DNA of 16,540 nucleotides from DASRUP01 sp036397395 (GCA_036397395.1 DASWIZ010000014.1:1-16540); one strand, 5' to 3'. Counted from the stretch's first letter, positions 8,286 to 14,903 are shown. A program made the numbers and translations. The notes: generated from the sequence alone by a model not told the origin.

Positions 8286-8321
8286 AGCCATTGGTTGAAG
8301 GTTCGAGTCCTTCTGGGCGCA
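8284..8321 (+). pseudogene. 3' half of a tRNA without a matching 5' half
   Basis: The T arm is complete: GAAGG (8297-8301), loop TTCGAGT and CCTTC (8309-8313). A 3' acceptor strand TGGGCGC (8314-8320) and discriminator A8321 follow. AA-GCCAT and TGGTT upstream fit the 3' anticodon stem and variable loop. The required 5' acceptor GCGCCCA is not found between 7300 and 8283. It could be the 3' exon of an interrupted tRNA, an attachment-site remnant, one half of a split tRNA, or a pseudogene. The amino acid identity cannot be read safely. Confidence 0.65.
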
Positions 8322-8346
8322 CACTTCACTTCGTTCAGTGTAAACA

Positions 8347-8374
8347 ACAAAAGCGGCTTTACGGCCGTTTTTGT
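8347..8374 (+). terminator. Intrinsic terminator after the tRNA fragment
   Basis: ACAAAAGCGGC (8347-8357) pairs with GCCGTTTTTGT (8364-8374): eleven pairs with one G-T, around loop TTTACG. The A and T runs make it potentially bidirectional. It closes the tRNA and endonuclease unit. Confidence 0.8.
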
Positions 8375-8433
8375 ATTGTCGAACAAATCTTACGATCGTG
8401 AACTTATTTCGACAAGTATACTCTTGCTTTTTG

Positions 8434-8474
8434 CCCAAATTTTGCGTACGATTTGGGTACATCTAAAGGATGTA
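8434..8474 (+). promoter_or_regulatory. Two abutting hairpins upstream of purC
   Basis: CCCAAAT (8434-8440) pairs perfectly with ATTTGGG (8451-8457). Directly after it, TACATC (8458-8463) pairs with GATGTA (8469-8474). They lie 30 bases before the purC start and 19 before its Shine-Dalgarno. I do not recognise a known riboswitch. The sequence TATACT at 8417 could be a -10 but has no good -35. Confidence 0.35.
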
Positions 8475-8503
8475 TACGTTGAACCTAATATAAGGAGTAA
8501 GAA

Positions 8504-9394
8504 ATGTTGATAGAAACTAATCTGCCCAATCTGCTGCACCGGGGAAAGGTGCGGGACACTTACGTCATAGACGAACAGACCCTTTTAATGGTAGCTACTG
8601 ATCGAATTTCAGCTTTCGATGTGGTGCTGCCCAGCGGTATTCCCAACAAGGGCTTGGTGCTCAACCGTATCTCGGCTTTCTGGTTTGAGAAGACGGCCCA
8701 CATTATACCCAATCACTTTATCCAGTTGGCAGATGAGGTGCCGGCGTTATTGAGTAGTGCCGTATTGCTAAACGATTTCTTTCCCGAAGTTACCAAGAGG
8801 GGAATGGTCGTTAAGCGGGCCGACCGCATCGATATAGAGTGCATCGTGCGGGGGTATATAACCGGCTCGGCCTGGTCCGAGTACCGGAGGCAGGGCACGG
8901 TGTGGGGCGATCGCATGGAGCCAGGGATGTTGGAAGGCGAGAAGTTTCCTTACCCATTATTTACGCCCACTACGAAAGCCGAAGAAGGCCACGACCAGAA
9001 TATGACTTGGAAACAGGTTGTGGACATGGTGGGCGAGGAAATGGCTTGGAAACTCCGGGACAACAGTATCGATCTGTATCAATTTGCTGACAAATACACC
9101 AGGGAGCGGGGCATTATCCTGGCTGACACCAAGTTCGAGTTTGGGTTGCTGGACGGGCAACTGATTCTTATCGACGAGCTGCTAACCCCGGACTCCAGCC
9201 GGTTTTGGGACATGGAAGGTTACGAGCCGGGTAAGTCCCAGTCCAATTTCGACAAGCAGTTCGTGCGGGACTATCTCGATTCAATCGGTTGGAACCACGA
9301 ACCGCCCGCGCCCGTATTACCTGATGATGTAATCGCCAAGACTTCAAAGCGTTATCTGGAAGCCTATCGTCGGCTAACCGGCGAACGCCTCTAA
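8504..9394 (+). CDS. purC: Phosphoribosylaminoimidazole-succinocarboxamide synthase (SAICAR synthetase)
   Basis: PurC joins CAIR and aspartate using ATP to give SAICAR in de novo purine synthesis. The 296-residue protein is of the longer type. Conserved motifs in order are HRGKVRDTY (12-20), ATDRISAFDVVLP (31-43), ECIVRGYITGSAWSEY (112-127), PTTKAEEGHD (about 151-160), LADTKFEFG (about 200-208), DELLTPDSSRFW and FDKQFVRDYLD. All expected substrate-binding regions appear intact. The start is fixed by AAGGAG seven bases before the ATG. No other purine gene lies in the window, so it stands apart from any pur cluster. Upstream is the pair of hairpins; downstream is an unusual double hairpin and terminator. 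Confidence 0.97.
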   Translation: MLIETNLPNLLHRGKVRDTYVIDEQTLLMVATDRISAFDVVLPSGIPNKGLVLNRISAFWFEKTAHIIPNHFIQLADEVPALLSSAVLLNDFFPEVTKRGMVVKRADRIDIECIVRGYITGSAWSEYRRQGTVWGDRMEPGMLEGEKFPYPLFTPTTKAEEGHDQNMTWKQVVDMVGEEMAWKLRDNSIDLYQFADKYTRERGIILADTKFEFGLLDGQLILIDELLTPDSSRFWDMEGYEPGKSQSNFDKQFVRDYLDSIGWNHEPPAPVLPDDVIAKTSKRYLEAYRRLTGERL

Positions 9395-9396
9395 TA

Positions 9397-9413
9397 GTAA
9401 GGCTTAGCCTTAC
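9397..9413 (+). promoter_or_regulatory. Hairpin before the purC terminator
   Basis: GTAAGGC (9397-9403) pairs with GCCTTAC (9407-9413). GTAAGGC recurs at 9420-9426 and could compete for the same partner. The second pairing would cover the 5' arm of the terminator stem. Confidence 0.45.
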
Positions 9414-9421
9414 TCAAAGGT

Positions 9422-9459
9422 AAGGCGTGAGTGGAGTTGTAAAACTCTGCTGGCGCCTT
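9422..9459 (+). terminator. Intrinsic terminator after purC
   Basis: AAGGCG (9422-9427) pairs with CGCCTT (9454-9459), continued inside by AG/CT and GGAGTT/AACTCT around a GTAA loop, followed by TTGTTTT. The promoter for the receiver genes starts within the T-rich tail. Confidence 0.75.
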
Positions 9460-9464
9460 TTGTT

Positions 9465-9493
9465 TTGACAAGAGAAAGAGAACGTGCTACTAT
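9465..9493 (+). promoter_or_regulatory. Sigma70-type promoter of the receiver gene pair
   Basis: A perfect TTGACA (9465-9470), 17-base spacer and TACTAT (9488-9493). The transcript would start near 9500, giving a leader of about 50 bases with a hairpin. Confidence 0.75.
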
Positions 9494-9503
9494 ATTGCCC
9501 AGC

Positions 9504-9532
9504 GAGTGCAACAAGAGTTGCGCTCAAATTTT
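9504..9532 (+). promoter_or_regulatory. Leader hairpin with T-tract before first receiver gene
   Basis: GAGTGCAAC (9504-9512) pairs with GTTGCGCTC (9517-9525) with one T-G pair and an AAGA loop, followed by AAATTTTT. It resembles an attenuator-type terminator between the promoter and the first gene, or a 5' stabilising hairpin. Confidence 0.45.
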
Positions 9533-9549
9533 TAGGCGAGAGGTAGGAA

Positions 9550-9924
9550 ATGAAGTCTGTTCTTATTGTGGGAGACGAACCGACCCGTCGGTTAATAAGT
9601 CTTCTGGTCTTGAGTATGGACCTCGGGTGGTCGTGCCAGACTGCGAGTGACGCGGAAAGGGCATTCAGTTTTATGGAAAATAGAACACCCGATCTTGTCG
9701 TAGCGGATGCTGATCTATTACTTGGGGGAATAGAGTTAGTGGATGCCATGAAGGCAATTCCTAGATTGGAGAGTATTCCCGTTATAATTATCAGCTCATA
9801 CTCCGAACGTGCACAAGAAGCAGAGGACTTCGGAGCAAGAGCATTCTTACAGAGACCCTTCCGCCAGCACGAGTTTCTGGAGATACTCAAAAATATTTTT
9901 CCTGACGAACCCCTACTTGGGTGA
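9550..9924 (+). CDS. Single-domain response regulator, degenerate receiver
   Basis: The 124 residues form one REC domain with no output domain. The phosphoacceptor position is kept (Asp53 in LVVAD) and so is the switch Ser (ISS, 82-83). The first acidic pair that binds magnesium is changed, however: VLIVGDEP has Gly8 where Asp is normal, and the usual Lys near the end of the fold is Arg102 (QRPF). Phosphorylation may be weak or absent, as in pseudo-receivers. The start is supported by AGAGGTAGGA just upstream. The next gene, 30 bases downstream, encodes a canonical receiver with a similar ribosome binding site, which suggests tandem duplication. No histidine kinase is in the window. Confidence 0.88.
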   Translation: MKSVLIVGDEPTRRLISLLVLSMDLGWSCQTASDAERAFSFMENRTPDLVVADADLLLGGIELVDAMKAIPRLESIPVIIISSYSERAQEAEDFGARAFLQRPFRQHEFLEILKNIFPDEPLLG

Positions 9925-9954
9925 TTTCTTAAAAACTTTAGTGAGAGGTGCAGA

Positions 9955-10335
9955 ATGCCATCCGTGTTAATTGTGGATGATGAGCCGGCGCTTGGAAAAA
10001 TGATCGGGATTTTCGTCACGGGAATCGGGTGGGAATACCAGATCGTCTCGAATGGGGAAGAGGCGATTAGAATGTTGCAGGAGAAAAGTCCCAATCTCGT
10101 AATTTCCGACTTCAGCATGCCTGTGATGAACGGACTTCAGCTACTCGCTTACATGCGAAGTAATGACGTGTTCAAGGATGTTCCGTTTATTATGATAAGC
10201 TCGGGGGACCCGAGAAACCTGGAAAGGGATGTGTTGGCCGAGGCAATGGAGTTAGGAGCCAATGCCGTTTTGTCAAAGCCCTTCCAGCTTTCGACACTTG
10301 CACAAACTATAGAAGAAGTAAGACAGGAAAAATAA
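9955..10335 (+). CDS. Single-domain response regulator, canonical receiver
   Basis: This is a stand-alone REC domain of 126 residues, CheY-like in architecture. All key residues are present: Asp8-Asp9 in VLIVDDEP, phosphoacceptor Asp52 in LVISDFSMPVMNG, Ser83 in IMISSGDP and Lys108 in SKPF. It can therefore accept phosphate from a kinase, but without an output domain it must act through a partner protein or as a phosphorelay carrier. AGAGGTG lies just before the ATG. It shares promoter and terminator with the degenerate receiver upstream and they may work as a pair. The partner kinase and the process controlled cannot be inferred here. Confidence 0.92.
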   Translation: MPSVLIVDDEPALGKMIGIFVTGIGWEYQIVSNGEEAIRMLQEKSPNLVISDFSMPVMNGLQLLAYMRSNDVFKDVPFIMISSGDPRNLERDVLAEAMELGANAVLSKPFQLSTLAQTIEEVRQEK

Positions 10336-10349
10336 CCATATTTCCAATC

Positions 10350-10391
10350 AAGTCCTCGCAAGCGTATTTTCTTTACTGCTTGTGGGGACTT
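10350..10391 (+). terminator. Intrinsic terminator after receiver genes
   Basis: A stem of about 15 pairs (10350-10364 with 10377-10391): AAGTCC/GGACTT outside and GCAAGC/GCTTGT inside, with three T-G pairs, followed by TTGTTTT. It directly precedes the dinB promoter. Confidence 0.8.
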
Positions 10392-10404
10392 TTGTTTTGG
10401 GAAA

Positions 10405-10413
10405 TGGTAGAAT
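10405..10413 (+). promoter_or_regulatory. Extended -10 promoter of dinB
   Basis: TGGTAGAAT is an extended -10 (TGn plus TAGAAT), with no good -35, as is common for this type. The predicted start near 10420 is three bases before the dinB ATG, and no Shine-Dalgarno is present, so the mRNA would be leaderless. Confidence 0.5.
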
Positions 10414-10422
10414 TATGGGGTT

Positions 10423-11565
10423 ATGGTGGAACGAATTATCATACACCTTGATATGGACTGCTTTTTCGCGCAGGTGGAGGAGCGCGAAAGCCCGCAGTTT
10501 AAGAGAAAACCGGTGGTGGTTGGGGCTGACCCAAAAGGTGGCAGGGGTAGGGGAGTGGTTTCTACCTGTAATTACGAGGCGAGAAAGTTTGGGGTTCATT
10601 CTGCCATGCCGATTTCGCAGGCTTGGAAGCTGTGCCCGGACGCCGTGTTTTTGCCGCCGAATTTTGAGCTGTATAGCCGAGTATCAGAAAACATTATGAA
10701 CATTATTCGTGGTTTTGCTGAACAAGTGGAGCAAGTGTCTTTGGACGAGGCATATATCGAAATAAATCCGAAATCCGACCATTCGACTTCGCTCAGGTCG
10801 CCCCGAGCAGGGTCGAGGGGCGAAGTACGAAATTCGAAACAAACATGGGAAAAAGCGGAAAAGCTGGCCCAGCAAATGCGCAAAGAAATTCTGCAAAAAG
10901 AAAAGTTAAAATGCAGCTGCGGCATAGGGCCAAATAAAATGGTAGCAAAAATTGCGTGCGAGGCGGCAAAACCCCCTCGACAAGGCTCGGGGCAAGCAAA
11001 CGGTGTTGTTGTTGTCCGTGAGGAAGAGGCGGAAAAGTTTATGGAACCTTTGGATATTGAAAAAATGCCCGGCATTGGGCAGAAAACCGCGGCCATACTG
11101 CGCCAGTCAAACTTTAACACGGTGGCAGACTTAAAAAAACTTTCCGAGCACGATTTGGAAGATTTGTTTGGCAAGCGGGGAAGCGAAATGTATTTGCGCG
11201 TGCGGGGCATAGACAATAATTCGGTTGAGCCTGAACACGAAGTAAAGTCTGTTGGAAAAGAGACAACATTTGAGCAGGATACTCGAGACCCCGAGCTTTT
11301 AATCCGGACTTTTGAACAGCTGGCAAAACAGGTTGCACAAGAGCTTGCGAAAGAGGGATTGGCTTTTAAAACCATTACCGTGGTGTGCCGGTTTTCCGGG
11401 TTTGAAACGCACACCAAAGACAAAACCCTAAAGGAACCCAGCAGCAGCGAGGCGGTGTTGCGCGAGGAAGCCATAAAATTGTTTTTGCGGTTTTTAACGG
11501 AAAACCAAAAACCCATACGTTTACTGGGCGTGCGGGCAAAAATTGCCCCAAAAAGCAACATATGA
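10423..11565 (+). CDS. dinB: DNA polymerase IV (Y-family translesion polymerase)
   Basis: Pol IV copies damaged templates with low fidelity. The 380 residues cover palm, fingers, thumb and little-finger domains. The catalytic acids are Asp10 (HLDMDCFFAQVE) and Asp108-Glu109 (SLDEAY), with the steric gate at Phe15. CSCGIGPNKMVAKIA and the helix-hairpin-helix PGIGQKTAAIL follow. The protein carries two insertions. Residues about 117-141 are an Arg/Ser-rich stretch after the SLDEAYIEI strand. Residues 185-192 (PRQGSGQA) split the conserved K-P-N-G motif, seen in relatives as KPNG. Both come from palindromic repeat DNA and keep the frame. The start has no Shine-Dalgarno and sits ten bases after the -10 box. 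ctpA follows 15 bases downstream. Confidence 0.95.
   Translation: MVERIIIHLDMDCFFAQVEERESPQFKRKPVVVGADPKGGRGRGVVSTCNYEARKFGVHSAMPISQAWKLCPDAVFLPPNFELYSRVSENIMNIIRGFAEQVEQVSLDEAYIEINPKSDHSTSLRSPRAGSRGEVRNSKQTWEKAEKLAQQMRKEILQKEKLKCSCGIGPNKMVAKIACEAAKPPRQGSGQANGVVVVREEEAEKFMEPLDIEKMPGIGQKTAAILRQSNFNTVADLKKLSEHDLEDLFGKRGSEMYLRVRGIDNNSVEPEHEVKSVGKETTFEQDTRDPELLIRTFEQLAKQVAQELAKEGLAFKTITVVCRFSGFETHTKDKTLKEPSSSEAVLREEAIKLFLRFLTENQKPIRLLGVRAKIAPKSNI
10782..10826 (+). repeat. Palindromic module inserted in dinB, copy 1
   Basis: The 16-base TTCGACTTCGCTCAGG (10782-10797) recurs as its exact reverse complement at 15655-15670. It is followed by CCCCGAGC-AGG-GTCGAGGGG (10801-10820), close to the reverse complement of the module in pyrG. 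ACTTCGC (10786-10792) and GCGAAGT (10820-10826) form outer arms. It is read in frame within an extra Ser/Arg-rich segment of DinB. Confidence 0.7.
10972..10996 (+). repeat. Palindromic module inserted in dinB, copy 2
   Basis: CCCTCGACAAG-G-CTCGGGGCAAG, nearly the same as the module at 14277 but with one extra G. It adds 24 bases (10975-10998) between the Lys-Pro and Asn-Gly codons of a conserved motif, without breaking the frame. Confidence 0.75.
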
Positions 11566-11571
11566 TACCAT
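11543..11571 (+). promoter_or_regulatory. Weak candidate promoter of ctpA
   Basis: TTGCCC (11543-11548), 17 bases, then TACCAT (11566-11571), inside the dinB end. It would start transcription about three bases before the ctpA ATG. Both boxes are poor matches; ctpA may simply be co-transcribed with dinB. Confidence 0.25.
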
Positions 11572-11580
11572 AGTCTTAAT

Positions 11581-12780
11581 ATGAGAAATACTCTTATTGC
11601 TGTTTTGTTTATAGGAATTGTTTTAAGCTTTGCGGGCGGTTTTTACGCCGGCAAAGTATACAGCTTTGTGCCTCCCATTGAGGGCGCAACCAACCTGGAA
11701 ACCGGAAAACCCGGCGACGTGGACTTTTCTTTGTTTTGGGATGCCTGGCGCGTGGTGCAGAAAGACTATGTGGGAACAGAACCTTTAGACTTTCAAACTA
11801 TGGTGTATGGCGCCATAAGCGGCATGGTAAAAAGTCTGGGCGACCCTTATACCAGTTTTATGACTGCCCAGGACACGCAAATATTTTTAGAAGACATTGA
11901 AGGGTCTTTTAGCGGAGTTGGCATGGAAATTGGCATACGCGACGACAAACTGCAGGTTATCGCCCCTTTGGAAGGGACGCCGGCCGAAGCCGCGGGACTC
12001 CGGGCGGGCGACCACATTGTAAAAATTGACAAGGACATATTTACGGCAGACTTAAGCGTAGATGAAGCGGTCGCCCGCATTCGCGGGCCCGAAGGAAGTA
12101 CGGTAACGCTAAACATTTTACGGGATGGCTGGGCCGAGCCCCGCGATTTTGAAATTCAGCGGGCCGTTATTGCCATTCCTTCTCTGCGTTACGAAACAAA
12201 AGAAGGAAATATCGCCTATGTAAAAATGTTTCAGTTTTCAGAAAAGCTGCGAAGCGATTTTCGGGACGTGGAAAACCAAATTATAGCAAACGGGTCGCGT
12301 AACATTATTATTGACTTGCGCAATAATCCCGGCGGGTTTTTGCATATCGCGGTCGATATGGCAGGCTGGTTTTTGGAACGGGGCGAAGTGGTGGTTATCG
12401 AAGACTATGGCGAAGGCGCAGAACAGGAAAAACATAGGGCGCGGGGAAACGGCAGGTTCTCTCATTACAACGTTGTGGTACTTATAAATGAAGGGTCGGC
12501 CTCGGCGTCTGAAATTTTAGCCGGCGCCTTGCGCGACAACAACGGCATTTTGCTTATTGGCGGGCAATCCTTTGGCAAGGGTTCGGTGCAGGAGGTTAAG
12601 GAATTGAAAGATAAATCTTCTTTAAAGGTTACCGTGGCAAACTGGTTAACGCCAAACGGGACCCTTATAACAGGGGAAGGTCTGGTCCCAGACGTTGAAG
12701 TGGAATTGACCGAAGAAGACTTTGAGGCAGGCAGGGATCCCCAGCTTGACAGGGCTATTGAAGTGCTTAAAAATCTATGA
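11581..12780 (+). CDS. ctpA: S41 family C-terminal processing peptidase
   Basis: Ctp proteases trim or degrade proteins outside the cytoplasmic membrane from their C-termini. The 399 residues begin with a hydrophobic signal anchor (about 4-24). A short N-terminal helical region follows (YGAISGMVKSLGDPYTSF), then a PDZ domain (about 105-185, with GVGMEI and AGLRAGDHIVKID) and the S41 catalytic core. The nucleophile should be Ser308 in NEGSASASEI and the general base Lys333 in FGKGSVQ, 25 residues apart as in the family. The C-terminus has LTPNGTLITGEGLVPDVEV, also typical. No Shine-Dalgarno is evident. It lies 15 bases after dinB and 12 before rplI. The symbol is by family; the substrate is unknown. 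Confidence 0.93.
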   Translation: MRNTLIAVLFIGIVLSFAGGFYAGKVYSFVPPIEGATNLETGKPGDVDFSLFWDAWRVVQKDYVGTEPLDFQTMVYGAISGMVKSLGDPYTSFMTAQDTQIFLEDIEGSFSGVGMEIGIRDDKLQVIAPLEGTPAEAAGLRAGDHIVKIDKDIFTADLSVDEAVARIRGPEGSTVTLNILRDGWAEPRDFEIQRAVIAIPSLRYETKEGNIAYVKMFQFSEKLRSDFRDVENQIIANGSRNIIIDLRNNPGGFLHIAVDMAGWFLERGEVVVIEDYGEGAEQEKHRARGNGRFSHYNVVVLINEGSASASEILAGALRDNNGILLIGGQSFGKGSVQEVKELKDKSSLKVTVANWLTPNGTLITGEGLVPDVEVELTEEDFEAGRDPQLDRAIEVLKNL

Positions 12781-12792
12781 GAGAATGTCGCT

Positions 12793-13236
12793 ATGAAGGT
12801 AATCTTGCTGAAAGACGTGCCAAAAATAGGGAAAAGGTTTGATGTAAAAGAAGTGGCTGAAGGGCACGCCAGAAATTTTTTGTTGGCCAGAAACCTTGCA
12901 AAGGTAGCGACCCCGGAAGCTTTAGAATGGTTACATATGCAAAAAGAACTGTTAGAGAAAAAAGCGGAAGAAGATTTAAAAGGAATGCAGGAGCTGGCCT
13001 CCAGTTTAGATGATCTGGAGGTGCCTTTGCCCGTAAAGGTGGGCGAGGAAGGACAGTTGTTCGAGTCCATTAACGCCCAAAAAGTTGCAGACAGGTTAAA
13101 AGAATTGGGGTATAATGTAAAGAAAAGCCAGTTAAAACTGGAAGAGCCAATAAAGGAAGTGGGCGAATTTCCCGTAAAAATTGAACTTGACCATAATTTG
13201 GAAGCTGAAATTCGGCTTATTATTACCGAAGAATAG
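12793..13236 (+). CDS. rplI: 50S ribosomal protein bL9
   Basis: bL9 binds 23S rRNA near the L1 stalk. The 147 residues match the family length. The N-terminal domain (1-50) has MKVILLKDVPKIGKRFDVKEVAEGHARNFL in two conserved blocks, up to ARNLAKVATPEAL. A long connecting helix (about 45-75, rich in Lys and Glu) and a C-terminal domain ending PVKIELDHNLEAEIRLIITEE follow. No usual partners (rpsF, ssb, rpsR) are adjacent; it sits instead between a protease gene and pyrG, which is unusual. Some CPR lineages are reported to lack bL9, so its presence helps place the organism. GAGAGAATG upstream may give a weak ribosome binding site. Confidence 0.95.
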   Translation: MKVILLKDVPKIGKRFDVKEVAEGHARNFLLARNLAKVATPEALEWLHMQKELLEKKAEEDLKGMQELASSLDDLEVPLPVKVGEEGQLFESINAQKVADRLKELGYNVKKSQLKLEEPIKEVGEFPVKIELDHNLEAEIRLIITEE

Positions 13237-13260
13237 TAGGAGTGGTGCCTCTTTTTTTAT

Positions 13261-14892
13261 ATGACGAAATACATTTTTGTAACCGGCGGAGTAATGTCCA
13301 GCGTGGGAAAAGGGGTGGCCACTTCGTCTATAGGAAAAATTCTTCAGGCGCGGGGGTACACGGTATCGCTTATTAAGTGCGATATGTACGTAAACATAGA
13401 CGCTGGCACCATGCGGCCCACCGAGCACGGCGAAGTGTTCGTGGGAGAAGACGGTATTGAAGCCGATCAGGATTTGGGCACGTATGAGCGTTTTGTAAAC
13501 CAGGTTTCCACCAAAGAAAACTATATTACTACCGGGCAGGTATACGCGGAGGTTATTCGGCGAGAGCGGAATCTGGAATACAAAGGAGAAGACGTGGAAG
13601 TGGTGCCCGACATTCCCAATGAAATTTTGCGGCGCATTGAACTGGTGCGCAAGAAAGATAAAAGCGATTTTCTTGTGGTGGAAATTGGCGGCACCGTGGG
13701 GGAGTACCAGAACATTTTGTTTTTGGAGGCTGCCCGCATGCTCAAATTAAAGCGCCCAAAAGACGTATTGTTTGTACTGGTGAGCTATTTGCCCATTCCG
13801 GGAAAAATAGGCGAAATGAAAACAAAGCCCACGCAGTACGCTTCTCGCACGTTAAACTCGGTGGGCATTCAAGCCGACTTTATCTTGTGCCGTTCAGAGC
13901 AGCGTATAGACGAAAAGCGCAAGGAAAAACTGGCTATTTTTTGCAATATAGAAAAGGAAGCCGCCATTGCCGCCCCCGACGTGGACAACGTGTACGAAGT
14001 GCCTTTAAATTTTGTGAAAGATGAGCTGGATTTGAAAATTTTAAAACGCCTGGGGTTAAAGCCCCGGGAGAAAGACATGAAAGAATGGGCCGGCTTTGTG
14101 GGTAAAGCAGAAAAACTTACCAAGCCGGTAAACATTGGTATTGTGGGAAAGTACTTTGACACAGGCGATTTTACCCTGGCTGATTCCTATATTTCGGTTA
14201 TTGAGTCTTTAAAGTTCGCGTGCTGGGCAAACGGGGTAAAGCCGGAACTTACGTGGCTTTCCGCGGAAAAGTACGACCCCTCGACAAGCTCGGGGCAAGA
14301 AAACCTCAAAGAGCTTAAAAAGTTTCATGGTATTTTAATCCCGGGCGGTTTTGGAAGCAGGGGAACAGAAGGAAAAATACAGGCCATCCGGTTTTGCCGC
14401 GAAAATAACGTACCGTATTTTGGGCTTTGCCTGGGGCTTCAGCTGGCCGTGATTGAGTTTGCGAGGAACGTATGCGGCTTGAAAGACGCCACATCCACCG
14501 AGTTTGAACCCAAAGCAAAAACCCCGGTTATTGACGTTATGCCAGAGCAAAAAGCGCTTTTGGAAGAAAAGCATTATGGAGCTACCATGCGCTTGGGCGC
14601 GTACCCCTGCCAGGTGCAAAAAGGCACCCTGGCATATAAGGCATACGGCGCAGAGAACATTGTGGAGCGCCATCGCCACCGGTACGAGGTAAACAACGAA
14701 TACCGGAAGATACTGCAAGAAAAGGGTATGGTCATGTCAGGAATAAATAAAGAGCGCGATTTGGTGGAAATTGTGGAGTTAAAAAATCACCCGTTTTTTT
14801 TGGGCACCCAGTTTCATCCCGAGTTCAAGTCAAGACCGTTGCAACCACATCCGCTCTTTCTGCAGTTCGTCAAAGCCTGCGTCAGCAGCTAA
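13261..14892 (+). CDS. pyrG: CTP synthase
   Basis: PyrG makes CTP from UTP with ATP and glutamine, the last step of pyrimidine nucleotide synthesis. The 543 residues are full length. The synthetase domain (1-270) starts MTKYIFVTGGVMSSVGKGV and contains KCDMYVNIDAGTMRPTEHGEV. The class I glutamine amidotransferase domain (about 290-543) has PGGFGSRG, the nucleophile Cys390 in GLCLGLQ and the His519-Glu521 pair in QFHPEF. A short extra segment, PSTSSGQ (about 340-346), lies between the strand LTWLSAEKYD and the ELKKFHGILIPGGFG region; it is encoded by a palindromic module. The only good Shine-Dalgarno (AGGAG, 13239) is 18 bases from the ATG, with a T8 tract between. Confidence 0.97.
   Translation: MTKYIFVTGGVMSSVGKGVATSSIGKILQARGYTVSLIKCDMYVNIDAGTMRPTEHGEVFVGEDGIEADQDLGTYERFVNQVSTKENYITTGQVYAEVIRRERNLEYKGEDVEVVPDIPNEILRRIELVRKKDKSDFLVVEIGGTVGEYQNILFLEAARMLKLKRPKDVLFVLVSYLPIPGKIGEMKTKPTQYASRTLNSVGIQADFILCRSEQRIDEKRKEKLAIFCNIEKEAAIAAPDVDNVYEVPLNFVKDELDLKILKRLGLKPREKDMKEWAGFVGKAEKLTKPVNIGIVGKYFDTGDFTLADSYISVIESLKFACWANGVKPELTWLSAEKYDPSTSSGQENLKELKKFHGILIPGGFGSRGTEGKIQAIRFCRENNVPYFGLCLGLQLAVIEFARNVCGLKDATSTEFEPKAKTPVIDVMPEQKALLEEKHYGATMRLGAYPCQVQKGTLAYKAYGAENIVERHRHRYEVNNEYRKILQEKGMVMSGINKERDLVEIVELKNHPFFLGTQFHPEFKSRPLQPHPLFLQFVKACVSS
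14277..14299 (+). repeat. Palindromic module inserted in pyrG
   Basis: CCCCTCGACAAG-CTCGGGGCAAG with self-complementary arms (CCTCGA and TCGGGG with a T-G pair). It differs from the dinB copy at 10972 by one G and is translated in a different register over its first half, giving PSTSSGQ, while the second half is read in the same register. Confidence 0.75.
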
Positions 14893-14903
14893 TGAGATTG
14901 GAG

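Noticed and set aside
7361..8321. tRNA-Lys and the half-tRNA as duplicated attachment sites of one element
   Set aside because: Their T arms and acceptor ends differ, so they are not copies of one another; any partner site for the half-tRNA must lie outside.
8284..8321. Reading the half-tRNA as a specific tRNA (Phe, Trp, Thr or Lys)
   Set aside because: The anticodon loop position depends on where the fragment begins and on the variable-loop length, so no identity is safe.
8271..8462. Minus-strand frame over the half-tRNA
   Set aside because: Its C-terminal string is the usual false translation of a tRNA 3' end.
10596..11561. 321-codon minus-strand frame opposite dinB
   Set aside because: It is a shadow of a clear dinB gene; its Ser-rich, Phe-rich product is typical of antisense translation.
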